Positions 8,075-17,551 of a stretch of DNA of 36,981 bases are shown piece by piece. Every line of letters begins with the position of its first letter. The first letter of the stretch is position 1. The stretch covers positions 1-36,981 of the forward strand of contig JANLFX010000011.1 of assembly GCA_024653325.1 (NCBI GenBank), in the 5' to 3' direction. The DNA is from Anaerolineae bacterium. Its GTDB lineage: Bacteria > Chloroflexota > Anaerolineae > JACIWR01. A model generated the notes under the pieces. That model was not told the origin of the DNA. It was given only the letters and a program-made list of their open reading frames with translations, and made no database searches. A program made the translations under genes and the position numbers.

Positions 8075-8905
8075 TCAGCGCCTCAGGCTGAGCGCCTCGG
8101 CCTGCCTGCCCCTAAAGATCAAATAACTATCGTATCCGGCAGCGCGCAGGGCCTCCTCCGCCGCAGCCAGGCCGGCGCTGACCCGGTCGTAGTCACGGTG
8201 GAAATCCACGCCCACTGTCACCGGGATGCCCAACTCCCTGGCCCGGCGCAGAATCCATGCGCTCGGGTACAGGGCCCCAACCGACACGCGCAATCCGGCG
8301 GTGTTCACCTCGATGGCCACGCCGGTGGCCGCGATGCGCTGCAGACAGCGTTCCACTGCCTGCCGATACCAGGGTTTATCTTCGCTGAAATAGCGCGAAT
8401 CAGGGTTGTACTTCTTCACCACGTCCAGATGAGCAATGCTATCCACCAGCCCGCTTTCGGCTAACTCGCCCACGGCATCATAATAGCACTCGATGGCGGC
8501 TTGAAATCCACCAAAGTGCTTCTGCCCCTGGCAAAACGCCTCCTCCGACCAGTCCACTATCCATCCGTCCAGCATATGTGCCCCGCCCAGCACGAAATCC
8601 AGGTCCAGACCCTCCAGCCAGTGGGCCAGGATGTCCAGGGAGGGTACATACTCGACTTCAGCACCCTTCAGAATCTCCAAGCCGTCTATCTTTTGGCGCA
8701 AAGCTTCCAACACTTCCAGATGACGCTCGAAAACCCGTCGGGAGGTCGTCCAGTCCACAGGTTCATCGGGTTTGTAGGGGAAAGGGAAGTGGTCGGTGAT
8801 GGCGATCCCGCTGAGGCCCTCGTCAACAGCGCGCTGAACCAGTTCCTCTGGACTCAGGTCGCCATCAGATGTCGTGGTGTGGGCATGCATGTTCCAGGTA
8901 ATCAT
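8075..8905 (-). CDS. PHP-domain phosphoesterase, histidinol-phosphatase-like
   Basis: A 276-residue PHP superfamily metal-dependent hydrolase. Metal-binding residues are in order: His7 and His9 (NMHAHT), Asp38-His39 (ITDHF), Glu83 (GAEVEY), His110 (GGAHML), His159 (SIAHLD), and Asp234/His236 (VGVDFH). Length and layout fit the HisK (histidinol phosphatase) group, but many environmental relatives have other phosphate ester substrates. No his genes are nearby, so I leave the substrate open. The ATG at 8905 has GGGAG seven bases upstream. It lies 12 bases after the zinc-ribbon gene and is probably co-transcribed with it. Confidence 0.88.
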   Translation of the reverse strand: MITWNMHAHTTTSDGDLSPEELVQRAVDEGLSGIAITDHFPFPYKPDEPVDWTTSRRVFERHLEVLEALRQKIDGLEILKGAEVEYVPSLDILAHWLEGLDLDFVLGGAHMLDGWIVDWSEEAFCQGQKHFGGFQAAIECYYDAVGELAESGLVDSIAHLDVVKKYNPDSRYFSEDKPWYRQAVERCLQRIAATGVAIEVNTAGLRVSVGALYPSAWILRRARELGIPVTVGVDFHRDYDRVSAGLAAAEEALRAAGYDSYLIFRGRQAEALSLRR

Positions 8906-8917
8906 GTAGTCACTCCC

Positions 8918-9643
8918 TCAAAAGTTGGTTTCGGGTTTAAGGTTTCGGGTTTCAGGTTGCAGGTTCAAGGTTGTCAGCAAGCGCAGTAGACACCGCTGGC
9001 GCAGACCTGGGCGACGGACGCCGCTGGTCCGCAGGCGCCGCTCGTCCAGGGCAAACGATTGGCAGCCGCTGAGGGGAATGTAAGAATCCGTTATGGGAGC
9101 TGGCCCCGACAGATAGTCGTAGCCGCGCGCCTTGAGGCGCTTTGCCATCTCCGGCGTGCAGAAATCCTCCACCGGCTGAGTCTGGCGGTGAACCTCACAC
9201 TTCCCGCGCGTATAATCGGTCAGGGTGCCCAGGGAATCAGCCGCGCCACCCGGTCGAAAGTGACGGCAGTGACGACAGGCGTCCAGGCGGAAATCGCAGC
9301 GGGGACAGGTCACCTCTCGCCGGGCCACATCCAGACGCCCGGCTTGGTCCACCGTCCAGGCGCGCTCGATCTCGGTCCCGCAGAGAGGACAATGCACGCT
9401 GTCCACCTGGTTCAGTCCCAGCCGCGCTGCCTCTTCGGTGAGCAGGTGCTCTTGCTCAGGGCGGGGCAGCAGGAGCGGGCGCGCGTCCCACCAGTAACGC
9501 GCTGGCGAGCGGACGGCAGTCCACGCCAGAGGCAGACTCCGGGTATGGGGCGCGCCCAGGCGTCGCGCGTCCGTGTAGGCCCAGCCGCCAACGACAGCGA
9601 GCCAGCACACCGGCAGCGCGACCAGAACCCACCACCAACTCAT
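8918..9643 (-). CDS. Membrane-anchored zinc-ribbon protein of unknown function
   Basis: A 241-residue protein I cannot name. It has one N-terminal transmembrane helix (about residues 3-22). The soluble part has CPLCG and CPRCD (a probable zinc ribbon), then CRHCRHF, and further Cys near GKCEVH, DFCTPEM and SGCQSF, so several metal sites are likely. The start ATG at 9643 is preceded by AGGTGA; a GTG at 9655 is an alternative with a poorer site. The last 16 or so residues (LNLQPETRNLKPETNF) are encoded by a word-type intergenic repeat (8928-8970), so the native C-terminus has probably been extended by repeat insertion. Confidence 0.8.
   Translation of the reverse strand: MSWWWVLVALPVCWLAVVGGWAYTDARRLGAPHTRSLPLAWTAVRSPARYWWDARPLLLPRPEQEHLLTEEAARLGLNQVDSVHCPLCGTEIERAWTVDQAGRLDVARREVTCPRCDFRLDACRHCRHFRPGGAADSLGTLTDYTRGKCEVHRQTQPVEDFCTPEMAKRLKARGYDYLSGPAPITDSYIPLSGCQSFALDERRLRTSGVRRPGLRQRCLLRLLTTLNLQPETRNLKPETNF
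8928..8970. repeat. Word-type repeat (ggtttcgggtttaaggtt ...) inside the 3' end of the zinc-ribbon gene
   Basis: Tandem variants of ggtttcgggtt, caggttgc and aggttcaaggtt. Closely related words (acaggttgc, gttcaaggttcc) recur at 24857-24938. Here the element is translated as the C-terminus of the zinc-ribbon protein. Confidence 0.65.
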
Positions 9644-9676
9644 TGCCTGTCTCACCTGCTAACCTGAGCGCTTAAT

Positions 9677-9760
9677 GCCTATCCGAAAAAATGGTTGTAG
9701 TGGCGACTTTAGGCGCTTTCAGAACGACTGAAGTCGTTACTACGAATTTTTCGGATAGGC
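9677..9760. repeat. Nested palindromic repeat family D (copy 1)
   Basis: Outer arms gcctatccgaaaaa (9677-9690) and its exact complement (9747-9760), 14 bp, enclose an inner pair, gtagtggcgactt (9697-9709) and aagtcgttactac (9731-9743), which pairs with two G-T wobbles. A further small palindrome, aacgactgaagtcgtt, lies inside (9723-9738). The inner element recurs at 14193-14250. It fills the spacer between the amidase-family gene and the zinc-ribbon gene. Confidence 0.85.
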
Positions 9761-9769
9761 GCTTACACA

Positions 9770-12178
9770 TTACCCCGAGCTGAGCACCAGGGTGGTCTCC
9801 GCCGCCGCCTCGACCTGTGCTCGCTCCCAGAGCATGGGGTGATATTCGCCCTTGCGCCACAGAGGGATCATGTCCGCGTAGTGGCGGCTACCCGGCTGCC
9901 CTGACTGGCCGTTGGTGTGTATTGCCAGCGAACGTCCCCAATCGCTCACGTCCACGATCTGGCGGTAGGAAGCGCACCATGATTTCACGGCATAGGGCTC
10001 ATCAGGGACGAAGGCCGCTTGGTGCACCGTGTCGGTGTTGCCGCCGATGGGGAACGGCCCCCGGTTGAAGATCAGATTCAGCGGCTTGACCCGGCCCAGT
10101 GGATGGGACAGAGTAGCCTGATGCAGGCGGCCCCACTGCCAGCTACTCATGTCCTCACCCAGGGCTTCCCGCAGTTCGGCAATGGCTTTGTCCAGGGCCA
10201 GCAGAAGGAATTCATCGCGGGTACGTGGCTGTTCTGTCTCAGCATCGGCGAACCAGGGCGAGGTTTCGTTCTCCAACAGGGACAGTAGGAGAACAGCGCT
10301 GCGGCCCATGTAGGCATTGACCGCCGAGAGCAAGGGGTGGAAACCGGTGCCCAGGTAGTATTGGGCCAGCTCCGGGCCTAACTTATCGGCGAAGGCCAGG
10401 CGCAGGAGCTGGAGCTGCACCGCCTCGAAAATTGTCCCGGCCACGCTGTCCGGGGTGAGGTTGAAATCCCAGGCGCGGATAAACTCCACAGCCCGCCGGG
10501 CCTGCTCGTCTTCGGGCTCCAGAGCGCTCAGATAGCGTGCCAGCTCCCGCCCTGGGAGCGAGTAAACGTCCATGTGCATGGCGGCGAAATCCTCAGCGGT
10601 GAGCCTCTCCTTAGACTCCAGCAAATCGCAGATGCGGCGGGCACGGTAACCGTTCATCCACTCCACGGTGATGAAATATGGGTAATCGTCGCCGACGACG
10701 CGGTTGTTGGCTGTAGCCACGTAATGCTGCGGCGGGTTGAAGGTGTGGGGCAGTTCTTCAAAGGGAATCCAACCCGTCCATTCGTACTCATCGGTCCAGC
10801 CGGGCACGGGCACCAGGCCCATGCCTTTAGCCCGGATGGGAACGCGCCCCGCCAGGTAATAGCCGATGTTGCCCTCCACGTCGGCGTAGACGAAGTTCTG
10901 GGCCGGCACGTCCCAATCGCGCAGCGCGGCGGTGAATTCCTGCCAGTTGGAGGCCCGTTGCAGGGCCATCACCGCCCGGAAAAGCGTGCCCGATTGCAAC
11001 GCCGTCCAGCGCAGGGCCAGGGGCAGCACATCCTTGCCCTCCTCTCGGGGCACGATGCCACTGATGATCGGTCCGTGACGAGTGATGACCACCTCCTCGA
11101 TCACCGGTTCGGCGCGGCCCTTGACCCGGATCTCCTCGCGGGCGACTTGGGCCTCGTGCCATTCACCCTGATACTCGTACTGATGCGGGTTCTCGGGGTT
11201 GATTTTCTCGATGTACAGGTCCTGCACGTCGGGAAAGCCGTTGGTCACGCCCCAGGCTATCTTCGCGTTGTGGCCGATGATCACCCCCGGCACGCCGGGG
11301 AAGGAGACGCCAGTGATCTCGAGGCCACCGCCTACCAAATGGTTCTCGTACCAGATGGAGGGCATTTGCAGGGCCAGATGGGGATCGTTAGCCAGCAATG
11401 GCTGGCCGGTAGCCGATTTCGTCCCGTCCACCACCCAGTTGTTGCTGCCCACCCCCGCCCTGGAAGTGCCCAGCCAATTCGCCGCCTGGCGGTACTGATC
11501 CAGAATCCGCGTGCTCAGTTGGCCATAATCCACCTCGGAGGGAATAACGGCGGGATTGGCCTTGGGATACATGGGCTCCAGTGCGGCGGCCCGCTCCACG
11601 CCCAGCCTGGCAATCAAACGGGCGCGGAGGATTTCGGTATCCCAGTTGATGGACAGATTCCAGGCCATCACTTTACCCCACGTCAACGTGTCCAACGGGG
11701 TCCAGGGCTCCGGCTTGAAACGCAGAATGGTGAACTCCAGAGGCAGGGGCGGTCGCGCGGCCAGGAACGCGTTCACTCCCGCAGCGTAAGCTTCCAGCGC
11801 GCTGCGGGTTTCCTCGTCCAGCGTCTCCAGATCGGCCTGGGCGGCGCGGCGGAAGCCCACCGTGCGGATGAAACGATCAGTGTCCAGGGCCACCTCGCCG
11901 AATATCTCGGCCAGCCGCCCGCTGCCGATGCGCCGGTTGAGTTCCATCTGCCACAGACGATCCTGGGCGTGGACGTATCCCTGGGCGAAAAACAGGTCAC
12001 GCAGGTGGCCGGCGTAGATGTGGGGCACACCCCATTTGTCACGGATAACCGTCACTTCACCTGCCAGACCGGGCATGGTCAGCCTGCCCTGGGTGATGGG
12101 CAATGACCGGTTCAGGAGAGTAAGCACAACCAATACCAGCACAATGATGACCAGGGTGATAGCCAGTATGATCCACAT
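9770..12178 (-). CDS. Penicillin acylase family (S45) Ntn-hydrolase, membrane-anchored
   Basis: An 802-residue precursor of the penicillin amidase family, which cleaves N-acyl bonds of beta-lactams, acyl-homoserine lactones or similar amides. Residues 1-23 are a very hydrophobic anchor, so the enzyme faces outward. The alpha-chain region has GVPHIYA and GYVHAQDRLWQMELNRR (family-typical). Autoprocessing is expected at GVGSNNWV, making Ser245 the N-terminal nucleophile of the beta chain. The oxyanion Asn is likely in HYVATANNRVVG. AAGGAGGAG precedes the ATG at 12178. Full family length and intact. No resistance or quorum-sensing genes are nearby, so the natural substrate is open. Confidence 0.94.
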   Translation of the reverse strand: MWIILAITLVIIVLVLVVLTLLNRSLPITQGRLTMPGLAGEVTVIRDKWGVPHIYAGHLRDLFFAQGYVHAQDRLWQMELNRRIGSGRLAEIFGEVALDTDRFIRTVGFRRAAQADLETLDEETRSALEAYAAGVNAFLAARPPLPLEFTILRFKPEPWTPLDTLTWGKVMAWNLSINWDTEILRARLIARLGVERAAALEPMYPKANPAVIPSEVDYGQLSTRILDQYRQAANWLGTSRAGVGSNNWVVDGTKSATGQPLLANDPHLALQMPSIWYENHLVGGGLEITGVSFPGVPGVIIGHNAKIAWGVTNGFPDVQDLYIEKINPENPHQYEYQGEWHEAQVAREEIRVKGRAEPVIEEVVITRHGPIISGIVPREEGKDVLPLALRWTALQSGTLFRAVMALQRASNWQEFTAALRDWDVPAQNFVYADVEGNIGYYLAGRVPIRAKGMGLVPVPGWTDEYEWTGWIPFEELPHTFNPPQHYVATANNRVVGDDYPYFITVEWMNGYRARRICDLLESKERLTAEDFAAMHMDVYSLPGRELARYLSALEPEDEQARRAVEFIRAWDFNLTPDSVAGTIFEAVQLQLLRLAFADKLGPELAQYYLGTGFHPLLSAVNAYMGRSAVLLLSLLENETSPWFADAETEQPRTRDEFLLLALDKAIAELREALGEDMSSWQWGRLHQATLSHPLGRVKPLNLIFNRGPFPIGGNTDTVHQAAFVPDEPYAVKSWCASYRQIVDVSDWGRSLAIHTNGQSGQPGSRHYADMIPLWRKGEYHPMLWERAQVEAAAETTLVLSSG

Positions 12179-12259
12179 AGTAGTCTCCTCCTTAAGTTAG
12201 ACAGGTATTTTGCGCATCAAGGGACTCCTCGGATTGCGCACACCGGCACAGCTCGATAT

Positions 12260-12288
12260 AGTATAGCATGAGCCGGTAGAAACTTCAA
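12260..12288 (-). promoter_or_regulatory. Sigma-70-type promoter for the S45 hydrolase gene
   Basis: Read on the minus strand: TTGAAG (12283-12288), 17-base spacer, TATACT (12260-12265). It is 81 bases upstream of the ATG at 12178. Confidence 0.65.
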
Positions 12289-12300
12289 GAGGGGCTGTGT

Positions 12301-12330
12301 TTGTAGGACAAGCTTCAGTTTGTCCTACAA
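12301..12330. repeat. Palindromic repeat family A (copy 2)
   Basis: Arms ttgtaggacaa (12301-12311) and ttgtcctacaa (12320-12330), with an 8-base centre. It lies between the divergent promoters of the S45 hydrolase and glnS, the same kind of position as copy 1. Confidence 0.85.
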
Positions 12331-12333
12331 TGG

Positions 12334-12363
12334 TTGGACAATCTGCCGGATTTGAGTTATACT
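12334..12363 (+). promoter_or_regulatory. Promoter for glnS
   Basis: TTGGAC (12334-12339), 18-base spacer, TATACT (12358-12363), 87 bases before the glnS start. The -35 box overlaps nothing coding. Confidence 0.55.
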
Positions 12364-12450
12364 AAACCGAGTGAAGGACACAACTTGTGTCCCTTCATGT
12401 GCTTCGTGGTTTTTTTCCTACTGAATCAAACTTGAGCCAGGAAAGGGATT

Positions 12451-14141
<1,691 letters not shown>

Positions 14142-14145
<4 letters not shown>

Positions 14146-14167
14146 GACAAGCTTAAGCCTGTCCTAC
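14142..14167. repeat. Palindromic repeat family A (copy 3), overlapping the glnS stop
   Basis: Arms gtaggacaagct and agcctgtcctac with one non-matching pair. The glnS TAG (14143-14145) is formed by the second to fourth bases of the repeat, so the element supplies the stop codon and a hairpin immediately after it. Confidence 0.85.
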
Positions 14168-14192
14168 TATTTGGACTCTGGCGTTTAGGGCT

Positions 14193-14250
14193 CGTAGTGA
14201 CGACTTTAGTCGTCTGCAGGCGGAAAAGAGCGACTGAAGTCGCTACTACG
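14193..14250. repeat. Palindromic repeat family D (copy 2)
   Basis: Arms cgtagtgacgactt (14193-14206) and aagtcgctactacg (14237-14250) are near-complementary. Two inner mini-hairpins, gacgac-ttta-gtcgtc (14199-14214) and gcgact-ga-agtcgc, lie between them. This is the inner part of the 9677-9760 element, here without the outer arms. Confidence 0.8.
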
Positions 14251-14349
14251 AATCTACATCTTGTGGCAATGAAACAACTGCCTACAATGTATAGCGGTGC
14301 TCAAAATTCGCCAGACTCCAGCTACTATAACAAATCCTGGAGAGAGAGC

Positions 14350-15147
14350 ATGAAAGTCTATATCAGCGCCGACATTGAGGGCATCACTGGAGCCACTCAT
14401 TGGGACGAGACAGATAAGCAGAAACCAGACTACACTTATCTCCGCGAGCAGATGACCGCCGAAGTGGCTGCCGCCTGTCAGGGAGCCCTGAGCGCCGGAG
14501 CCACCGAGATATGGGTTAAAGATGCTCATGATACAGGAAGAAACATCATCGCTTCCAGGCTTCCCGAGGAGGTCAGACTCGTTCGCGGTTGGAGTGGTCA
14601 CCCATTCATCATGGCCCAGGAGTTGGACCAGACTTTCCAGGCCGTGATCATGATCGGTTACCATTCCCGGGCTGGAGCGGATACCAGTCCTCTGGCGCAC
14701 ACCATGACCGGTAGGGTTGCCCACATCAAAATCAATGACCGATATGCCTCAGAATTCCTGTTGCACGCTTACATTGCCGCATTGGTGAATGTACCGGTGG
14801 TGTTTGTCTCTGGCGATGAAGGGCTTTGCAAAGAAGTGAAATCGCTCAATCCCAACATACACACCAATGCCGTGATGCAAGGCGTGGGCAATTCCACGGT
14901 CAGTATCCATCCTGAGCTGGCCGTGAAAAGAACACGGGAGGGGGTGCAAAAAGCTCTCCAGGGTGACCTATCCAGGTGCCGGATTCCATTACCCGATCAT
15001 TTCCGGGTGGAGATCAGGTACAAAGAACACATGGAGGCCTACCGATGTGCTTTCTTCCCTGGCGCCAGCCTAAAGGAGCCGTACACCGTGCAATTCGAAT
15101 CGGCTGACTACTTTGAAGTCTTAGGGCTGTTCTTATTCACAGTATGA
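14350..15147 (+). CDS. DppA-like M55 family D-aminopeptidase
   Basis: A 265-residue zinc peptidase of family M55, whose best known member, Bacillus DppA, removes N-terminal D-amino acids from short peptides. The five metal or active-site positions known for DppA line up: Asp8 and Glu10 (SADIEG), His60 (KDAHDTGRN), His105 (IGYHSRAG) and Glu135 (YASEFLLHA). The ATG at 14350 follows GGAGAGAGAG. The open frame continues upstream to 14197, but that part is a palindromic repeat. A role in recycling D-amino-acid peptides from cell wall is plausible. No dipeptide permease genes are present. A family C hairpin follows its stop. Confidence 0.93.
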   Translation: MKVYISADIEGITGATHWDETDKQKPDYTYLREQMTAEVAAACQGALSAGATEIWVKDAHDTGRNIIASRLPEEVRLVRGWSGHPFIMAQELDQTFQAVIMIGYHSRAGADTSPLAHTMTGRVAHIKINDRYASEFLLHAYIAALVNVPVVFVSGDEGLCKEVKSLNPNIHTNAVMQGVGNSTVSIHPELAVKRTREGVQKALQGDLSRCRIPLPDHFRVEIRYKEHMEAYRCAFFPGASLKEPYTVQFESADYFEVLGLFLFTV

Positions 15148-15150
15148 GAA

Positions 15151-15183
15151 AGGTGCGACGCACTTTCGAAGTGCGTCGCACCT
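15151..15183. repeat. Palindromic repeat family C (copy 2)
   Basis: Perfect 15-bp stem, left arm aggtgcgacgcactt (15151-15165), right arm 15169-15183, loop tcg. It starts three bases after the DppA-like stop and ends eight bases before the ribosome-binding site of the next gene. Confidence 0.88.
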
Positions 15184-15203
15184 AAATTCTAAGGAGAATG
15201 ACC

Positions 15204-16436
15204 ATGGTTCACAAAAACTACCCCGGCAAGGGCAAGGTGGCCGTGCTGCGCACCCGGCCCGAGACCGTATTGGACGACTATCAGCGGCTGATGGAATTAG
15301 CCGGCTATCAGGAAGCGCTGCCCAAAGACAAAGATACCATCCTCAAAATCAATATCTCCTGGCAAACCTGGTATCCGGCCTGTTCCACTACGCCCTGGCA
15401 ATTAGAAGGCGTGATCAGGACTTTGCAGAGAGCAGGCTACGGCAACCTGATCGGGGCGCAGAACCGCACCGTCGTGGTAGATGCCTACGTGGGCGAGCGC
15501 AACAACAAACACAAATACGTGGTGGACAAGTACGGCGTGCGCAACGTCCACCTCTACGAACCCGAGGTCGAATGGGTGGTCTACGAGCCGAAAGCTCCCA
15601 TGTTGGTGCTGGATCGCGTCTACCCGGAGGGCATCAAGATACCCAAGATGTTCATCGGGCGGAATATTATCCAGTTACCTACCGTAAAGACACATGTATT
15701 CACAGTCATCACCGGGGCGATGAAAAACGCCTTCGGCGGGCTGCTTTCCGAGAAACGGCACTGGACGCACGCGGTGATTGACGAGACACTGGTGGATTTG
15801 CTGACCATCCAGCAGGAGATCCATCCTGGACTTTTCGCCGTGATGGACGGCACCTTCGCCGGCGATGGCCCCGGCCCGCGGGCAATGCGCTGGCATGAGA
15901 AAAACGTGATCCTGGCCAGCGCCGACCAAGTAGCCATTGATGCTATCTCCGCCAGACTGCAGGGCTTCGATCCCATGTCCCTCAAGTTTATCCGCCTGGC
16001 CCACGAATTGGGTCTGGGCGTAGGCGATCCCCGGGACATCGAGGTAGTGGGCGACGTGGACGTGATGGAAGAGAACTGGCATTTTGTCTGGGAGGACACC
16101 TTCGCCAGCCGCGGCCAGAAGATGATCTACCACGGGCCATTGAAACCCTTCGAGCATCTGCTGTTACGCACCCCCCTGGTGCCGTGGAGCTACTTCGCCA
16201 GCAATTTCTATCACAATGTGTACTGGTATCCTTTCGTGGGGCGCAAGCGGGTGGCGGCTGCCCTGGAGACCAAGTGGGGACAGTTGTTCCAGGCCTACGG
16301 AGCCGACGCAGGGCTGGGGGGCGCGGTACTGCCCGGCCTCGAGCGCAAGACGGTGGCCATTGGCCTGTTGGGCCTGGCCGGTATACTGAGCGTGCTCGGG
16401 GCGGGCCTGTGGCTATGGAAACGCAACACCAGGTAG
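15204..16436 (+). CDS. DUF362 domain protein with C-terminal membrane helix
   Basis: A 410-residue protein matching the DUF362 family in its segments: a KINISWQ-like strand early on, VIRTLQRAGYGNL, the stretch IIQLPTVKTHVFTVITGAMKN (close to the family core LPxxKTHxxxxxTxAxKN), and ADQVAIDAISARLQGFDP. The function of DUF362 is not established. Some members carry ferredoxin-type clusters, but this one shows no CxxCxxC set. Residues about 385-405 form a transmembrane helix, so the bulk is probably tethered. The ATG at 15204 lies seven bases after AAGGAG; the ATG at 15198 is too close to it. It may be co-transcribed with the DppA-like and PHP genes. Confidence 0.85.
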   Translation: MVHKNYPGKGKVAVLRTRPETVLDDYQRLMELAGYQEALPKDKDTILKINISWQTWYPACSTTPWQLEGVIRTLQRAGYGNLIGAQNRTVVVDAYVGERNNKHKYVVDKYGVRNVHLYEPEVEWVVYEPKAPMLVLDRVYPEGIKIPKMFIGRNIIQLPTVKTHVFTVITGAMKNAFGGLLSEKRHWTHAVIDETLVDLLTIQQEIHPGLFAVMDGTFAGDGPGPRAMRWHEKNVILASADQVAIDAISARLQGFDPMSLKFIRLAHELGLGVGDPRDIEVVGDVDVMEENWHFVWEDTFASRGQKMIYHGPLKPFEHLLLRTPLVPWSYFASNFYHNVYWYPFVGRKRVAAALETKWGQLFQAYGADAGLGGAVLPGLERKTVAIGLLGLAGILSVLGAGLWLWKRNTR

Positions 16437-16455
16437 GACGGGTTGTCAACCCGTC
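16437..16455. repeat. Palindromic repeat family E (copy 1)
   Basis: Arms gacgggtt (16437-16444) and aacccgtc (16448-16455), loop gtc. It starts immediately after the TAG of the DUF362 gene and ends 16 bases before the PHP gene start. A related, degenerate copy is at 30398-30418. Confidence 0.75.
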
Positions 16456-16471
16456 TCACGGATTTCCGTCA

Positions 16472-17311
16472 ATGATAAAAATAGACTGCCACATCCATAC
16501 CTGCTATTCGCCCGATTCGCTTAACTCACCCCAGGCGGTTATCGCCGCCTGCTGCCGCCGTGGTTTGGACAAAATCGTCGTCGCCGATCACAACACCATT
16601 GCCGGGGCGCTGGCCTTGCGCGAACTGGCTCCCGATCTGGTCATCGTCGGCGAAGAAATCAAAACCACCAATGGTGAGCTCATTGCCCTCTTTGTCGAGG
16701 AAGAGGTTCCTGCCTGGTTGCCGCTGGAAGAGGCCATCGCGCGCCTCCGCGCGCAAGGGGCTATCATCGGCGTTTCCCACCCGCTGGAGAGCTTGCGGCG
16801 GGAGGCGATGGGCCGGGAAGCATTGATGACCATCATTGGCCGCGTGGACTTTCTGGAGGGATTCAATGCCCGCTGCATCCTGCCCGGCGATAACCGCCGC
16901 GCTCTGGCCCTGGCCCGCGAGCACGGCCTGCCGGTTACCGCTGGCAGCGATGCCCATAGCCCGATGGAGATTGGCGCGGCCTATGTGGAGATGCCACCTT
17001 TCACCAACAAAGAGGATTTTCTGTCCAGCCTGAGGCAGGCGCGCATCGGCGGGCATTTGAGTTGCCCGCTGGTGCATTTCATCTCCACGTGGGCCAAAAT
17101 GCGGGGAAAAATCCCAATGACCAAGTTCTATCTCGATGTGGCGAACACACGTCTGCAGCCATCCATGGGCAGCAGCATGAGATTGAGGGGGGACAACAAA
17201 AGTCATCCGTTCTGGCACTTCGGTCGGGGCCAATGTGGAGAAGACCGATGGGGCAGAATCCAGGAAAGACTTCATCTACAAAATGAGCATCGCCCGGAAG
17301 GAAGCTCATGA
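16472..17311 (+). CDS. PHP-domain metal-dependent phosphoesterase (3' end probably altered)
   Basis: A 279-residue PHP protein. Metal-binding residues are His7 and His9 (DCHIHT), Asp39-His40 (VADHN), Glu61/62 (GEEI), His103 (SHPLE) and Asp160/His162 (GSDAH). This resembles the short PHP proteins related to RNase AM/TrpH, which degrade nucleotides or short RNA, but the substrate is not determined. The conserved fold ends near residue 210 (VHFISTWAKM). The final 65 or so residues have no PHP character, and the last part overlaps, in another frame, the remains of a different gene (17202-17351). The original stop was probably lost. The upstream in-frame extension into the DUF362 gene is rejected. 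No strong ribosome-binding site is visible, so it may be translationally coupled. Confidence 0.85.
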   Translation: MIKIDCHIHTCYSPDSLNSPQAVIAACCRRGLDKIVVADHNTIAGALALRELAPDLVIVGEEIKTTNGELIALFVEEEVPAWLPLEEAIARLRAQGAIIGVSHPLESLRREAMGREALMTIIGRVDFLEGFNARCILPGDNRRALALAREHGLPVTAGSDAHSPMEIGAAYVEMPPFTNKEDFLSSLRQARIGGHLSCPLVHFISTWAKMRGKIPMTKFYLDVANTRLQPSMGSSMRLRGDNKSHPFWHFGRGQCGEDRWGRIQERLHLQNEHRPEGSS

Positions 17312-17351
17312 GACACGATATTGGCCGAGAGTCATTCAGGCCAGCCTTCTT
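17202..17351 (+). pseudogene. Remnant of a four-helix-bundle protein gene (23S rRNA intervening-sequence type)
   Basis: In the frame one base different from the PHP gene, about 50 codons read IRSGTSVGAN, then DFIYKMSIARKEAHETRYW. This is the conserved middle and C-terminal part of the four-helix-bundle family named after proteins encoded in 23S rRNA intervening sequences. An in-frame TGA at 17184-17186 lies upstream and the N-terminal helix (expected to end in a LSKQLLRSGTS-like run) is absent. After RVIQASLL the reading becomes unrelated repeat sequence. It is therefore a truncated fossil, joined to the 3' end of the PHP gene. Family recognition is from memory of the motif, without a search. 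Confidence 0.7.
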
Positions 17352-17400
17352 CACGATCTTTGCACTTCTATAGTCTTGAGCTATCCCCGAGCAGTTTTTC

Positions 17401-17467
17401 ACTGCCGAGACGCAGAGGACGCTGAGGATTTTCTACAATCTCTGCGCCCCCGGCGTCTCTGCGGTGT
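17401..17467. repeat. Word-type inverted repeat (gacgcagagg / ctctgcg)
   Basis: The words ccgagacgcagagg and gacgctgagg on the left face ctctgcgcc and ggcgtctctgcgg on the right, giving an imperfect inverted repeat of about 67 bases. It lies in the 200-base non-coding gap between the gene remnant and the convergent membrane protein gene. Confidence 0.6.
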
Positions 17468-17515
17468 GTATGTTCTGATCAACAGAGGTGAAGTGAAAGA
17501 TAGTGGCCGAGCGAA

Positions 17516-17548
17516 AGAGCCCCGTTTTCTTGAAGAAAACGAGGCTCT
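17516..17548 (-). terminator. Rho-independent-like terminator of the 17552-18100 gene
   Basis: A 15-bp stem with one mismatch (agagcc / ggctct at the base, gttttct / agaaaac near the tip), three-base loop. It starts three bases after the minus-strand stop codon. On the minus strand it is followed by a short T run (TTT). Confidence 0.65.
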
Positions 17549-17551
17549 GAT

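Noticed and set aside
10574-12106. Plus-strand open frame of 510 codons opposite the S45 hydrolase gene
   Set aside because: Antisense shadow of a full-length, motif-complete hydrolase; no promoter or ribosome-binding site; low-complexity Gly/His/Gln translation.
14197-14349. N-terminal extension of the DppA-like gene
   Set aside because: The extension is encoded by a family D repeat, and the metal-site numbering matches DppA exactly from the ATG at 14350.
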